Under the pieces are notes generated by a model, which ran no database searches, had not been told where the DNA came from, and saw only the letters and a list, made by a program, of their open reading frames with translations. Positions 9,076-19,053 of a DNA stretch of 47,454 bases are shown here, one piece after another. Numbering within the stretch: position 1 is the stretch's first letter; every line of letters starts with the position of its first letter. Origin of the DNA: Bryobacterales bacterium (lineage in GTDB: Bacteria; Acidobacteriota; Terriglobia; Bryobacterales; Bryobacteraceae); contig PMTR01000127.1 of NCBI GenBank assembly GCA_003167255.1, positions 14,215 to 61,668 of the forward strand, given 5' to 3'. A program made the translations under genes and the position numbers.

Positions 9076-12000
9076 CTATTCCACGGTGAAGGAATCCAGG
9101 TCGATGAACACACCCGTGGATTTCGGATTGGCCCGGCCCACGACGCGGATCACCGCCACGTGTTTACCGGCCGCAAAGCAGCAGAAGCGCGTGTGCGTTT
9201 GCCATTCGATGCTGGGGGAGTAGAGATCGATGGTGCCTTGGCTGGTGCCATCGATAATCACTTCCGCCAAGCCGCGATTGGGCGCCTTGGTGTACTCATA
9301 CGTCAGCGCCTTTCCCTCAAACACGATCTGCGCCTCGCTACCCGGGATATCGGAATAGCTGATGGTATGGCGGTCCGGACCGTCGAATGAGCTGCTTTTG
9401 GTCCAGTCGCCGCGAAAGAGCAGCGCCGGATCGTAATCGTCATAAAATCCAGGCGAAACTACCACCGGGGCACGTTCCTGTTGAGGGCGGCAGGTTGCTT
9501 CCAGACGCGCCAGGTAGTGATCGCCTAATTCGTACTCTACCTCTGTGCAACGCTCCAACATTTCCCGTAACGCGGCGGGTTGCACATCATCTTTCGCGGA
9601 CGGCTTGGAAGCGATGAAGTACTGCACGCCCCAACTCTGCATCAAGCGCACCATGTCGGGCACGTTCAGTGTATGGCGGATGCTCATCAGCGTATCGTAC
9701 TGTTGCCAGTGGTTCTCGTAGATTGTGCCGTTCAGGCCGGCGATCGCACTTTCGCTTGCCATCAGGACCGTGGAATTCGGATGGCTGTGATTGTAATAGG
9801 CAATCACCTCCCGGACGGGCGCCGCTTCCGCCCGGAAGCGGTCTCTTTCCGCGCGCGAGAAGGGCAGACGCAGGCAGAAATCGCGATGGTAGTAACTGGA
9901 TGAAGGCAGGAAGTAAGTGTTCATCGCGATGCACGCCACCACCAACGCGATCAACGCGCGATAGAGCCGGCGCTGGTCCGCCGCCCATCCCAGCAGCGCC
10001 GCGAACGCCACGGTAAGCAGCGGCAACGCCGTATAGAGGTACCGGGCATTCGGCTGCGAGCGCATGATAAGGAACGAGGCCCCCAGCGCCACCACCGCCG
10101 CGCTCACCGCAGCGCGCCTCCGCAGGAACAGAATCGCCACCAGACCTAGCGGCGCCAGTAACAGGTACTGAAAGCCGAAAGAGCCGTCCCGTCCCTCATA
10201 GGTTTTGCTGGAATGAAAGGTAAGATCGTACGGCGTGTTCCAGGTGAGCGGCCTCTGGAAGCGCGCATCGGTCAGGCCGGCATCGCGAGGCAGCAAGGGC
10301 GACGGAATCTTGTCATACAGAAAGGGGAACAAGGGGTTGCCCGTTTTCGAGTACGCGATGACATAGGGCGGCAGCGCAACCGCGAGCAGCAGCGCCGCCG
10401 CGAGCCCGCAAACCACCGCCGGCTTGGGTCCGAGCGACTTGCGGTGGCTCGCTAGCTCCCACGCCGCGAAGGGCAACGCCAGCGCCACGAAGGGGATGGA
10501 TCCGAACTTGGTGGATAGTGCGGTTCCGCCCAACACCGCGGCAACGTAAAGGAATCGCTTCTCTCCGGTGTCACCGAAGCGCCAGATGGCTGCCATCAGG
10601 CCCAGGATCATGGCGGTCATCAGGTTTTCCACGAAGAGCGAGCCAGTGACTAGTTGTACCAGCGGAGTGGTGGCGAACAGCGCCATCAGAAGGAAGGCGG
10701 CGCCGCGTGTCAGCCAACGGCGCATGGCGTAGTAGAGCAGAGCCTCGATCGCGAGCAGCATCGTGAAATCGATCAGACGCGCTGCGTACTCGCCACCGAG
10801 AAGATAAGTGATGGTGTAAGTGAGGTCGGCGCCCATGGGCATCACCGCCCACAGGAAGCGGTTGGGCTGGTAAGTCAGTGCATGCTTGGCGGCGATGTTG
10901 GCGGGAATTGCCAGGTGCATGGCCAGGCCATCCGCGCCGGTTTCGGGCATAAGAGCCACGAACCAGTGCGCCAGCAGAAAAAAGACCAGGATCGCGAAGG
11001 CCGCGCGCTCGCCCGGGCCACGCAGCTCGGCCGTGCGCAGGAGGTCCACCCAACGGGTCAGTCGCCGCCATGCGCCGCCAAGGTCCATCAGGATAGGAAT
11101 GGCGAGCAGGCCCGCCCAAGCCGCCGCGTAATTCACGGGAAGCCGCGCCAGCAAGTACATCGCAAAGATCCACGCGCCGATTCCGAGTAGCGTGGAAAAG
11201 AGCTGCGACTGCGGGTCGTCGCCATGTTTGCGGCCCAGCAATCGAGAACCGACAGCGCACGAGGAGACCAGGAAGAAGGCCACCGCCAGCAGCGCCTGCG
11301 GGCCCACCGACACGGCTGTGCCGGCCGCGGCGAGCCCGGCGATGAGACCGGCGAAACTCCAAGGCACTAGTAGCAGGACCGGAACGGACACTCCCAGGTA
11401 CATGCCGATGAATCGCGTGAAGCGCTTGATCCCGATGGGCAGCCAGATCTCCTGCGAGAACAGATTGCCGGTGCGGAAACCGTAGGCCTCCATCGCCAGC
11501 ACGCCGAGCGAAATCAGCACCACCACCGTGGAAACCAGGCGGGCCGGAACGGCGCGCGCCGGGCGTGGTTCGGCAGGAGCCGCCGCGGCGCCGTCGGGCT
11601 TGAAAATGAACAGGCGCTGCACCGCGAAATTGACGAAGAAGAGAACCGTCTCCACCACCAGCTTGGCGGAGACCGGGTTGATGCCAAACGCGGCGGAGAG
11701 CAACCGGATGCCGCCGTAGGACGCCGTTCCGCTGGCCAACACCAGCAGCAGGTATTTCGGCAGAACCGTCTTGTGCTGCTGTCGCGTGTAAAACACCGAG
11801 CTGCGCACCATCGAATAATTGAAGCTGACGGCGAACACGCGGCCCAGCACCTGCGAGGCCAGGATGTGGCCCCCGTGGCGATACGCCAGGTAGAAGATCA
11901 GGTTGTCCAGCAGCGCGGTGAGCAGCGAAACCGAGCCGAACCGCAGCAGGACGAAGTAGATCTTCATCGAATCCACGATGGGATTGAAGTGCGAGGACCG

Positions 12001-12633
12001 GTTGCCCGGTTCGTAGATGGTGCGGATGCTTTCCTCCACCACGCGGATGCCGAGCTGGTGCGCGGCAATCAGCATTTCCAGCTCGAACTCGTAGCCCGTC
12101 GCTTCAATCTTCAAAGTGCGCAGCGCGAAAGACACGGGAAGGCCGCGCAAGCCGGTCTGCGTATCGGCCATCTTGCGGCCCATCAGGGCGTGCATGATGG
12201 CTCTGGTGAGAATGTTTCCGAAGCGGCTGCGCAGCGGCACGTCTTCATGAAAGGCGCGGCACCCCAGCACCAGGCTCTGGGGATGCGCCAGCAGCGCTTC
12301 GGCCACGCGCTCTATATCGACGGGGTCGTGCTGGCCGTCGGCATCGGCGGTAACCACGCCCGCCAGATCGGGGATCGTACAGAGCGCGTGATTGATGCCG
12401 GTCTTGAGCGCGGCGCCCTTGCCCAGGTTGGTGGCATGGCGCAGCAGTTGGACGCCGGGAAGCGCGCCGGCGTCCGCGAAAATCTCGTGGAACTCCGGAC
12501 CGCTGCCGTCGTCCACCACCAGGATGGCGGGGAATTGCCGTTCCGCCAGCGCGCGCACCACCTCCACCAGCGCGGCCGACGGCCGGTAGGCGGGGATCAC
12601 GACTGCGAGCCGGTTGGCTTGTTCACGAACCAT
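9076..12633 (-). CDS. GT2 + GtrA + GT39-like membrane glycosyltransferase fusion
   Basis: A 1185-residue multi-domain protein. Residues 8-225 are a polyprenyl-phosphate sugar synthase-like GT2 domain with VVDDGSG (D41, D42) and the metal site DADGQHD (D97, D99). Residues 226-345 are a GtrA-type four-helix domain (LLTALLDNLIFYLAYR ... FVNFAVQRLFIF). Residues 375-520 add more membrane helices. Residues 545-1000 look like a GT39/ArnT-like domain acting on lipid-linked sugar. Residues 1040-1185 form a beta-rich C-terminal domain, perhaps carbohydrate-binding. Known roles of the parts suggest one chain that makes a polyprenyl-phosphate sugar, flips it and transfers it in the periplasm. The ATG at 12633 leads directly into the GT2 strand. 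Confidence 0.82.
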   Translation of the reverse strand: MVREQANRLAVVIPAYRPSAALVEVVRALAERQFPAILVVDDGSGPEFHEIFADAGALPGVQLLRHATNLGKGAALKTGINHALCTIPDLAGVVTADADGQHDPVDIERVAEALLAHPQSLVLGCRAFHEDVPLRSRFGNILTRAIMHALMGRKMADTQTGLRGLPVSFALRTLKIEATGYEFELEMLIAAHQLGIRVVEESIRTIYEPGNRSSHFNPIVDSMKIYFVLLRFGSVSLLTALLDNLIFYLAYRHGGHILASQVLGRVFAVSFNYSMVRSSVFYTRQQHKTVLPKYLLLVLASGTASYGGIRLLSAAFGINPVSAKLVVETVLFFVNFAVQRLFIFKPDGAAAAPAEPRPARAVPARLVSTVVVLISLGVLAMEAYGFRTGNLFSQEIWLPIGIKRFTRFIGMYLGVSVPVLLLVPWSFAGLIAGLAAAGTAVSVGPQALLAVAFFLVSSCAVGSRLLGRKHGDDPQSQLFSTLLGIGAWIFAMYLLARLPVNYAAAWAGLLAIPILMDLGGAWRRLTRWVDLLRTAELRGPGERAAFAILVFFLLAHWFVALMPETGADGLAMHLAIPANIAAKHALTYQPNRFLWAVMPMGADLTYTITYLLGGEYAARLIDFTMLLAIEALLYYAMRRWLTRGAAFLLMALFATTPLVQLVTGSLFVENLMTAMILGLMAAIWRFGDTGEKRFLYVAAVLGGTALSTKFGSIPFVALALPFAAWELASHRKSLGPKPAVVCGLAAALLLAVALPPYVIAYSKTGNPLFPFLYDKIPSPLLPRDAGLTDARFQRPLTWNTPYDLTFHSSKTYEGRDGSFGFQYLLLAPLGLVAILFLRRRAAVSAAVVALGASFLIMRSQPNARYLYTALPLLTVAFAALLGWAADQRRLYRALIALVVACIAMNTYFLPSSSYYHRDFCLRLPFSRAERDRFRAEAAPVREVIAYYNHSHPNSTVLMASESAIAGLNGTIYENHWQQYDTLMSIRHTLNVPDMVRLMQSWGVQYFIASKPSAKDDVQPAALREMLERCTEVEYELGDHYLARLEATCRPQQERAPVVVSPGFYDDYDPALLFRGDWTKSSSFDGPDRHTISYSDIPGSEAQIVFEGKALTYEYTKAPNRGLAEVIIDGTSQGTIDLYSPSIEWQTHTRFCCFAAGKHVAVIRVVGRANPKSTGVFIDLDSFTVE

Positions 12634-12704
12634 GTGCGGAGAACTTCAACTACAGCATGTGAGGGAAAGTAAATGCAACCTTGTGGCCTGGTCCCGCGGC
12701 GACA

Positions 12705-15023
12705 CTATTTCACCGCGACGGTCACCCCGGCCTTGCTGGTCGCCCCGCCGATGGTCACATCCACCGGAACCGCACTTCCTGGAGTGACTCCCATCGGCAC
12801 CAGCACATTGATCTGCAGGACTCCGACGATGATTCCGGGGGCTTCGCCGGCATACCACACTTCGGCGGAGATTCCACCCACGCGCGCCGAGACCTGCGTC
12901 GCTGGAAGCTGCACATAGGGCGGCTGCGCCAGCGTGCCTTCCACTGCTCCGGGCATGGCGCCGCCGCCGGTCGCGTAAATCTGGATCACCGATCCGCGCG
13001 TCGCCGGGCTGGCCCCCGAATTCACCGAGTAGTCCTGATTCAGAATCGCGCCTTCCCCGGTGCCGGATGAATCGTAGGAAAAGATTCCCGGTAGCGATCC
13101 CACCACCGGCAGCGTCGTGGTGTTGGAAATCGTTCCGAGGTAACTCACCTGCACCTGCGTGCTGGATTGGCCTTGCAGGGCAAACGGCGCTACCGCCGCC
13201 ACCTGGCCCGCCGACGCGTAGACCATGGGAGCCGCTACGCCGTTGAACAGCACGCTGGCGCCGCCCGCCACCGCGCCCACCACTCCAGTTGCACTGACCA
13301 AAGGTTTCTGCAGAACCGCCGGTCCTAAATTCGAGCCGAACAGGGTGACTAACTCTCCCGGAGCCACGCCGCCGCCCTGGTAACTCGCTGCGTTCACGGT
13401 TCCCTGTGCTGACAATGTGGGTGGCTGTATTACCGTCACGGATGGCGCAGTCACGCGGGTCCACCACGTCCCCCATTGGCCGCTCTGGCCTTGGGTCGGC
13501 ACCACCGAGTACTCCTGGATCGTCCAGAAAGTGAGATCGTCCGTCGGGTCGGTCCATGTGCGGCTAAAGTCCCCCCAGCGATTGCTCCCGGTTTTGGTGC
13601 CCGCCGCTACGTACGAAGATTTCCCCGCCAGGAACAGCACGTCCGGCTCGAGCGCGCTCGCCGGGTCGGAAGCCAGCCGGAATGAGAATTCCGCGCTGGG
13701 GTAATCCTGAGCGCTGAACCGGTTGTAGCCGATCAACGCGTCGCTGTTCTTATTGACGGCGATGGTCGGGTACGCGTAGAAGTAAGTGTTGCTCGGGTCG
13801 TCAATGCGCCCGCGTTGCAGCACCGTGAGATTTGATGGGTCCACCTGGAACCACTGCACAGTGGAGCGCGTGGGGTTCGACAGCGGAAGAAAGATTGTGT
13901 GCGCGCACCAAATACTACCGCCCCGCAGCAGGCAGTTCTGGACTCGGCTGTCGCCCGCGTCGATTTTGCGCGTCGAGCCGGCCTGCGGCGCGAAATCGGC
14001 GCCGTTGGCTCCTGCGTCGGCCCACGCATCGTTGATCACGATTTCGCCGGCGTTGCCGCCGGCAAATGTCTCCGCCCCTAGCGGCCCCTGCAGTTGACTG
14101 ATTTCAATCGTGCCCACTCCGTCGTGCACTCCCACATCTCCGGCGAAAGTCCGCACGAAGTAGAGATGATTCGGCTGGTTATCGAAGTCCGCCGCTGGAA
14201 TCAGTTCCCCCAGGTCATCGGAAAATGTTGTGTAGGAGCCCTTGCCGTTTTGATAGAGGTCCGACTTGCCGAACACATACAGCGTCGTGTTGACGTAGTT
14301 GCTGCCACGAATCGTGAAGAAGTTGAGAGACACCACGACCCAGTTCCCGTTGAATCCCAGCACCGGATAATCGCCCCAGTTGCCCGACGTCCCGACATTG
14401 ATCTTGTACAGGTTCCACGTCCCGCCCGGATCGCCGGTTTGCGATACCCCCACCAGCATCGCCGATGTGGACTTTTGGCTGTCCACCACCGCGCTGGCGA
14501 TCCAGCGGTCGTTCGCCGCATCGTAGCGAATGTTCGGGTCGAACACATCGGTCGAGGTGGTCGCCGCCGACCAGAAGCCGCCGGTGCCGCCCAGGTTGAT
14601 CGGATAATTCGCCCGCCACGTGCCGTCGCGCGATTGGATCAGCACCTGCGAATTGAGCATCGTCACCACGTGCTGCGGCCCCACGGCGCCTTCGGTATCC
14701 GGTGGAATCACCGTGAAGTTGTCCAGCAGCCCCTGGAACCCGGAATAGACCGGTGTTGCCGCCGCCGGTGCCGGTCCCGGCACCGCGGCCGCACGCGGCA
14801 GGTTCAGGTTCACGCCGGCGTTGGGCCGCCGCCGGATCTCCATCTCCGGATCGAATACTTCGCGCCGCGGCCCGCCCGCCACGGCGTGGCTCGCCGGATT
14901 CTTAGCCAACTCATCCAGGTTGACCGTGGCGCGCGTGTCCGCGGGGCGGCGCGCCGGCGCCGCATCCAACGCGGCCAGCAGCGCGAAACAGAGAATCGGC
15001 AACTGGGCAAGTCGGCGAGTCAT
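12705..15023 (-). CDS. Secreted protein with C-terminal TIGR03437-type domain
   Basis: A 772-residue exported protein. The N-terminus has a signal peptide (MTRRLAQLPILCFALLAALDAAPA). The middle, from about residue 110 to 530, begins with IPPDTEGAVGPQHVVTMLNS and is a propeller-like, repeat-containing beta domain seen in many acidobacterial secreted proteins. The last 230 residues match the Solibacter TIGR03437 Ig-like domain: NAASYQGGGVAPGELVTLFG, then SAGQVAAVAPF, and QINVLVP near the end. The function of that domain is not known; it is found on secreted or cell-surface proteins. The ATG at 15023 is preferred over 15044 because it places the signal peptide at the start. No catalytic motif is evident. 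Confidence 0.82.
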   Translation of the reverse strand: MTRRLAQLPILCFALLAALDAAPARRPADTRATVNLDELAKNPASHAVAGGPRREVFDPEMEIRRRPNAGVNLNLPRAAAVPGPAPAAATPVYSGFQGLLDNFTVIPPDTEGAVGPQHVVTMLNSQVLIQSRDGTWRANYPINLGGTGGFWSAATTSTDVFDPNIRYDAANDRWIASAVVDSQKSTSAMLVGVSQTGDPGGTWNLYKINVGTSGNWGDYPVLGFNGNWVVVSLNFFTIRGSNYVNTTLYVFGKSDLYQNGKGSYTTFSDDLGELIPAADFDNQPNHLYFVRTFAGDVGVHDGVGTIEISQLQGPLGAETFAGGNAGEIVINDAWADAGANGADFAPQAGSTRKIDAGDSRVQNCLLRGGSIWCAHTIFLPLSNPTRSTVQWFQVDPSNLTVLQRGRIDDPSNTYFYAYPTIAVNKNSDALIGYNRFSAQDYPSAEFSFRLASDPASALEPDVLFLAGKSSYVAAGTKTGSNRWGDFSRTWTDPTDDLTFWTIQEYSVVPTQGQSGQWGTWWTRVTAPSVTVIQPPTLSAQGTVNAASYQGGGVAPGELVTLFGSNLGPAVLQKPLVSATGVVGAVAGGASVLFNGVAAPMVYASAGQVAAVAPFALQGQSSTQVQVSYLGTISNTTTLPVVGSLPGIFSYDSSGTGEGAILNQDYSVNSGASPATRGSVIQIYATGGGAMPGAVEGTLAQPPYVQLPATQVSARVGGISAEVWYAGEAPGIIVGVLQINVLVPMGVTPGSAVPVDVTIGGATSKAGVTVAVK

Positions 15024-15089
15024 GGCGTATCGGTCACTTTCCATTATCCCGATTCCTTGGTGGCTCTGGCATACTGAAGATCTGCCTAA

Positions 15090-16310
15090 ATGAACCCGTC
15101 CCCATCATTGATGTCGCGCGCGGCGCTCTGGCTGACCTTCGCCGCGGCCGCGTCGATCGTGCTTTCCATCGCTGCGTTCAACATCCTGATGGCCCTGGCC
15201 CTCGCAGCCCTGCTGTTTTCCGGCGAACCGCTGCGCCTGCCGCCCATCAAGCTGCCCCTTGGCATCTTCCTGCTTCTTACCCTGGCTGCCTGGATCTTTT
15301 CCCCAGATCCCTGGATGGATGGTTTTCCCCAAATCCGAAAGTTTTGGATCTTTTGTATCCTGCTGCTCGTCTTTTCCACCCTGCGCAGTCTATCGGTGCT
15401 GCGATGGCTCTTTCTCGCCTGGGCCGGGCTGGCCTCCATCGCCGCTCTCCGCGGCTTCGTGCAATTCTTCACAAAAATCGAACAGGCGCACCAGGCTGGA
15501 ATTGACCTCTACCAATACTACGTGGCGGAGCGCATCACAGGTTTCACCAGTCATTGGAATACTTACGCGGCGGAAGAGATGTTCGCCCTCCTGATGCTGG
15601 CCGCCATGCTTTTTTTTGGCCTCCGCATGCGCAAATCCTGGATTTGGATCTTGTGCGGCGTTCTGATGGCCGTGGCTTTGTACCTGGGCTGGACGCGCGC
15701 GGTGTGGCTGGCGACCGCCGCCGCGGGCCTCTACCTCGCCTGGTTTTGGAAGCGCTGGATGGTGTTCTCGATTCCGCTGCTCGCGGTGGTGGCCTTCTTT
15801 GTGTCGCCGGCCGTGTTGCGCGAGCGCGTCACGTCCGTGCTGCGGCCCCAGCAGGTGGATTCCAACACGTTTCGCATCATCGCCTGGAACGCCGGCATCC
15901 AGATGATCGAGAAGCACCCGCTACTCGGCCTGGGCCCCGAAGGCCCCAAGTATCACTTCAAGGAGTATGTCCCGGCGGATATTTGGGCTACCCGGCCCGC
16001 GGGCTTCTATGAGCATCTCCACAACGTCTACCTGCAATACGGCGCCGAACGCGGCATCCCTGCGCTGCTGGTTTTTCTCTGGCTGATGATTCGGATTTTG
16101 GTCGATTTCGCGCGCGGCCTTCGTGCGCTCCCGCCCGGTCCCGGCGACCGCCGCTACCTGCTGCACGCCGGCATCGCGGTCGTGATTGCCGCGATGGTCG
16201 AAGGTGTCGCGGAAGTGAACCTGGGCGATTCCGAAGTTCTCACCATGTTTCTGGTCGTGATCGCCGCCGGCTATCTCGCACTGGAAAAGGACCTGGCTAC
16301 CGCCCCATGA
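15090..16310 (+). CDS. O-antigen ligase / Wzy-like membrane protein
   Basis: A 406-residue protein with about 11 membrane helices and one large periplasmic loop, the layout of WaaL ligases and Wzy polymerases. Conserved features are RITGFTSHWNTYA before a central helix, WTRAVWLA, and in the long loop RIIAWNAGIQMIEKHPLLGLG and EHLHNVYLQYGAERG, where HNxxL is the hallmark near the catalytic His. It would join or polymerise undecaprenyl-linked glycans in the periplasm. It ends 14 bases inside the convergent terminal gene of the virion operon; both stop codons lie in the overlap. Confidence 0.83.
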   Translation: MNPSPSLMSRAALWLTFAAAASIVLSIAAFNILMALALAALLFSGEPLRLPPIKLPLGIFLLLTLAAWIFSPDPWMDGFPQIRKFWIFCILLLVFSTLRSLSVLRWLFLAWAGLASIAALRGFVQFFTKIEQAHQAGIDLYQYYVAERITGFTSHWNTYAAEEMFALLMLAAMLFFGLRMRKSWIWILCGVLMAVALYLGWTRAVWLATAAAGLYLAWFWKRWMVFSIPLLAVVAFFVSPAVLRERVTSVLRPQQVDSNTFRIIAWNAGIQMIEKHPLLGLGPEGPKYHFKEYVPADIWATRPAGFYEHLHNVYLQYGAERGIPALLVFLWLMIRILVDFARGLRALPPGPGDRRYLLHAGIAVVIAAMVEGVAEVNLGDSEVLTMFLVVIAAGYLALEKDLATAP

Positions 16311-19053
16311 ATCGTGCCGTGCGCTGGCTCTGCTCGAGTGGCAGCGAGTAACCAATCAGGCAGAACTGATCCAGCGCAAACAGCACCATCGATTCCAGAC
16401 GCGCCCCCAGCGCCATCCGCCGCTCTTTCTGCCACGGCGTGGTGGGATCGCCGATGCCCACCAGGTGGCTGCTCTGCGAGGCCCCAAACCCGAGCTGCAT
16501 CGGTAAGTGAATCGACTGCGCCGCGGCGTTCAAGTCCCGATTGCCTGTGTAGGTGAAGTTCTCCGTCTTCAGGCACGTCAGATTCGCCGGAGTCCAGTCG
16601 CTCTTCGGAAAGTTTACAAGCTGGTTCAGTGCCGTGTTGTTGACGTCCGGCGGATACAGAACCTCGAACCGCGCGTTCGCGTGCGTCTGCCGCACAAAGC
16701 CGCGAATCGTCCGGGTGAACGTGCCGATGAGCCCCGGCAGAAACGCGCATTCCTGCTGGAGCGATGCCGGATCCGCGTACTGGTTTGGGATCACCGTCAT
16801 GGCTCGCCCGTATGTGGTTTGAAAGGTCGAGGTGGTGTAGGCGTCATAGAACGGCATGCCGGGCTCGGAAACCGTCGTGCCCGACGGGCCCGGAAAGTAC
16901 CACCACTCGACTTCGCCAAATTGCAGGTAGGGCGCCACGCCCGCGTTGGCCATCACGTCCGCCATATCCAAATAGACCTGCTGCCAGAAGGCCGTGCTGG
17001 CCGGGCTGAAGTTGGTCTGCAGTGCCGGCGTGTTCAGCCAGGCCGCGTCGCCATTTGGATAGCGCTGTGCGATGCCCGCCTGCGTACTGTCGTCTCCATG
17101 CTGCAATTCCATGCTGAACGACGCCGCCACGTCGATGCCGTATCCCTTCAACGCCTGGAAGAACGCGCCGCTCCAATCGCGCGCCGCGCGGTTGATTCGT
17201 GGAGCCGCCGTGAGGTCCGTCAGCCACTTGCCGTCATTGCCGCCCGCGAGCAATCCGCTCGATTGCGCCGTCAGTGGCGTGGTGTTGTTCTGGGAATTGT
17301 CGGGCACCGCCGAAATCGCCATGCCGCTGCCCGCGCTTCCGATCGTGCGCGACATGATCGTCAAGGTGCTGCCCGCTGCGCTCGCCCATACCCCCGTCGA
17401 GCCCGCGTTGATCAGCAGCGCGAAGCACAGGGCCATGCTGTCCGCCGTGTCGCCGATCAAGTTCACATGCTCAATCACGGTCGGCCCCAGGCAGACCTGC
17501 GTCGTCTTCCCGAACTCCGGATTGCCCCCGAACGTGATCTCCCCCGAAGCATATTGCTGCGTCGGGTTGCACAGCTCGTAAAACCACAAAGCCCCCGCGT
17601 AATGATTGGCGCGGCCATGAAATCCTAGCGTGCCGATCAGCCACGCCGTGCGCTCCGGCGCTAGGGCGATCGAGTGGTCCGTATCCCAGTCGGTCGCGAG
17701 AGTGGTTGTCGGGATGGTGTTGAAGGTGGGCAATGTGCTCGTGGGTAAAGCCAGTTCCAGGAAATCGAAATAGAAATACGAACCGGCGGCTCCGCAATGC
17801 GTGATCTTGACAGTGTGTTGCGTCAGCCCCGGGAACTGGCCCAGCGAGACGCGCACTAGCACGTCTTCGCCCGGGAGCGCCAGGACCACAGTCTGCGGAG
17901 CGTCGCCGTCCACTTGTACCGAGACCTGCGCGCCCGCGTTCGCGCGCCGCGTTCCCAGGTAAAGGGTGTGGTCCGCCCCGGCCGTGTAGGAGCAGGTGAG
18001 TGAAGCACCCGGCGTCGTCGTCCAGTGGATCGAGCCACCCGAAAAGTTGCCCCGTCCCGGGCTCCACTGGTCGAGCGGCGAATATGCGACAACCGAGGCG
18101 TCGTCCTCGATCCGCCGGCTTCCCCCGCCCGCAACCTGGTACACAAGGTTGTTTCCAGTCACCGTCCAGTTGGTGACTACCACCGAATACTCGCCCCGCT
18201 GGAAATCTCCAGGCTGCAGATTGGCTGCCCACGTCCAACGCAGTTTTCGCACGCTGGTCGTAGGAACCGGCGCCAATGTCGTGCGGTCCGGGTCGATGTA
18301 GCCTGTGAGCGCGCTGAAGTTCAGGTTCACTTGCCACTGCCGGGGCGACGCCCCACCGCCGAACGTCGCCGAGGCCGGCGACCACATCTCCGTCCCCGCG
18401 CCGTGCACCGTGCCGTACACCCCAATCCGATTGGCATTCTCGCCGGCTTCCGCCGTGTAAGAGAGCGTGATCTGGGCGCCGCTGGCGGCTGCCGTCACCG
18501 TGCCATCGCCGAACTGATTGATGGCGCCGGCCAGCGCGCTCGCTGCGCTCTGCAGCGTGTCGCCTCCCACCAGGCAGTAGTTGTAATGTTGGTTCAGCCA
18601 CGCCAACTCGATGTAATCTCCCGCTGCCGCCACACCCTGTAGCGTGAATTGTACCGTCGCCGCGACGTAGCCTCCCTCCGCGGCCGTCGCATAGTTTTTC
18701 AGCGGCACGTCGTACAGCGTATCGGTGCCGTTGGTTTCCGTCCAGATGCGCAGATAGGGCCACTCCACCGTTGGGTAGAGCGTGGAGTCCATTGGAACGC
18801 AATTTGTGCGCGCTTCCTGATAGCTGAGCTGAACGCCGCTCAAATCGCCATCCGGAAAATTGCGCAGGGCGGGATGCTCGAACACGTTGTCGCGGTTCCA
18901 TTCCACCACCGTCCAATCGAACTGCTGCCGCCAACTGCCCGACACGGTGAATCCGTTCGCGCTGACCTGGCTAAGCGCCGCCGCCGCCGTCGGTCGCTGG
19001 AAATAGCATTGTAGGTCCCGGTCGGGCCGCAGCTTGGTTAGTTGTTCCGCCAT
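16297..19053 (-). CDS. Terminal tail protein with glycosidase-like barrel
   Basis: A 918-residue protein at the distal end of the virion operon. Residues 1-440 are beta-rich. Two similar segments, about 164-212 (GGDTLQSAASALAGAINQFG) and 534-583 (GDTADSMALCFALLINAGST), follow a pattern common in phage tail and baseplate beta domains. The last 300 residues, from about 610, look like a TIM-barrel glycoside hydrolase: candidate catalytic Glu residues are E714/E716 in QFGEVEWWYF and E831 in CLKTENFTY, placed as in clan GH-A. It may bind or degrade surface glycan, or resemble the TIM-barrel domain found in GTA tail proteins. The ATG overlaps the preceding TAA (TAATG). Confidence 0.6.
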   Translation of the reverse strand: MAEQLTKLRPDRDLQCYFQRPTAAAALSQVSANGFTVSGSWRQQFDWTVVEWNRDNVFEHPALRNFPDGDLSGVQLSYQEARTNCVPMDSTLYPTVEWPYLRIWTETNGTDTLYDVPLKNYATAAEGGYVAATVQFTLQGVAAAGDYIELAWLNQHYNYCLVGGDTLQSAASALAGAINQFGDGTVTAAASGAQITLSYTAEAGENANRIGVYGTVHGAGTEMWSPASATFGGGASPRQWQVNLNFSALTGYIDPDRTTLAPVPTTSVRKLRWTWAANLQPGDFQRGEYSVVVTNWTVTGNNLVYQVAGGGSRRIEDDASVVAYSPLDQWSPGRGNFSGGSIHWTTTPGASLTCSYTAGADHTLYLGTRRANAGAQVSVQVDGDAPQTVVLALPGEDVLVRVSLGQFPGLTQHTVKITHCGAAGSYFYFDFLELALPTSTLPTFNTIPTTTLATDWDTDHSIALAPERTAWLIGTLGFHGRANHYAGALWFYELCNPTQQYASGEITFGGNPEFGKTTQVCLGPTVIEHVNLIGDTADSMALCFALLINAGSTGVWASAAGSTLTIMSRTIGSAGSGMAISAVPDNSQNNTTPLTAQSSGLLAGGNDGKWLTDLTAAPRINRAARDWSGAFFQALKGYGIDVAASFSMELQHGDDSTQAGIAQRYPNGDAAWLNTPALQTNFSPASTAFWQQVYLDMADVMANAGVAPYLQFGEVEWWYFPGPSGTTVSEPGMPFYDAYTTSTFQTTYGRAMTVIPNQYADPASLQQECAFLPGLIGTFTRTIRGFVRQTHANARFEVLYPPDVNNTALNQLVNFPKSDWTPANLTCLKTENFTYTGNRDLNAAAQSIHLPMQLGFGASQSSHLVGIGDPTTPWQKERRMALGARLESMVLFALDQFCLIGYSLPLEQSQRTARFMGR

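Noticed and set aside
11773-12672. A 299-residue open frame antisense to the GT2 domain
   Set aside because: His/Arg/Gln-rich composition and full overlap with conserved GT2 and GtrA motifs on the other strand.
16507-17628. A 373-residue open frame antisense to the terminal tail gene
   Set aside because: Arg-rich shadow frame without a ribosome-binding site or domain; the minus-strand gene has clear motifs.
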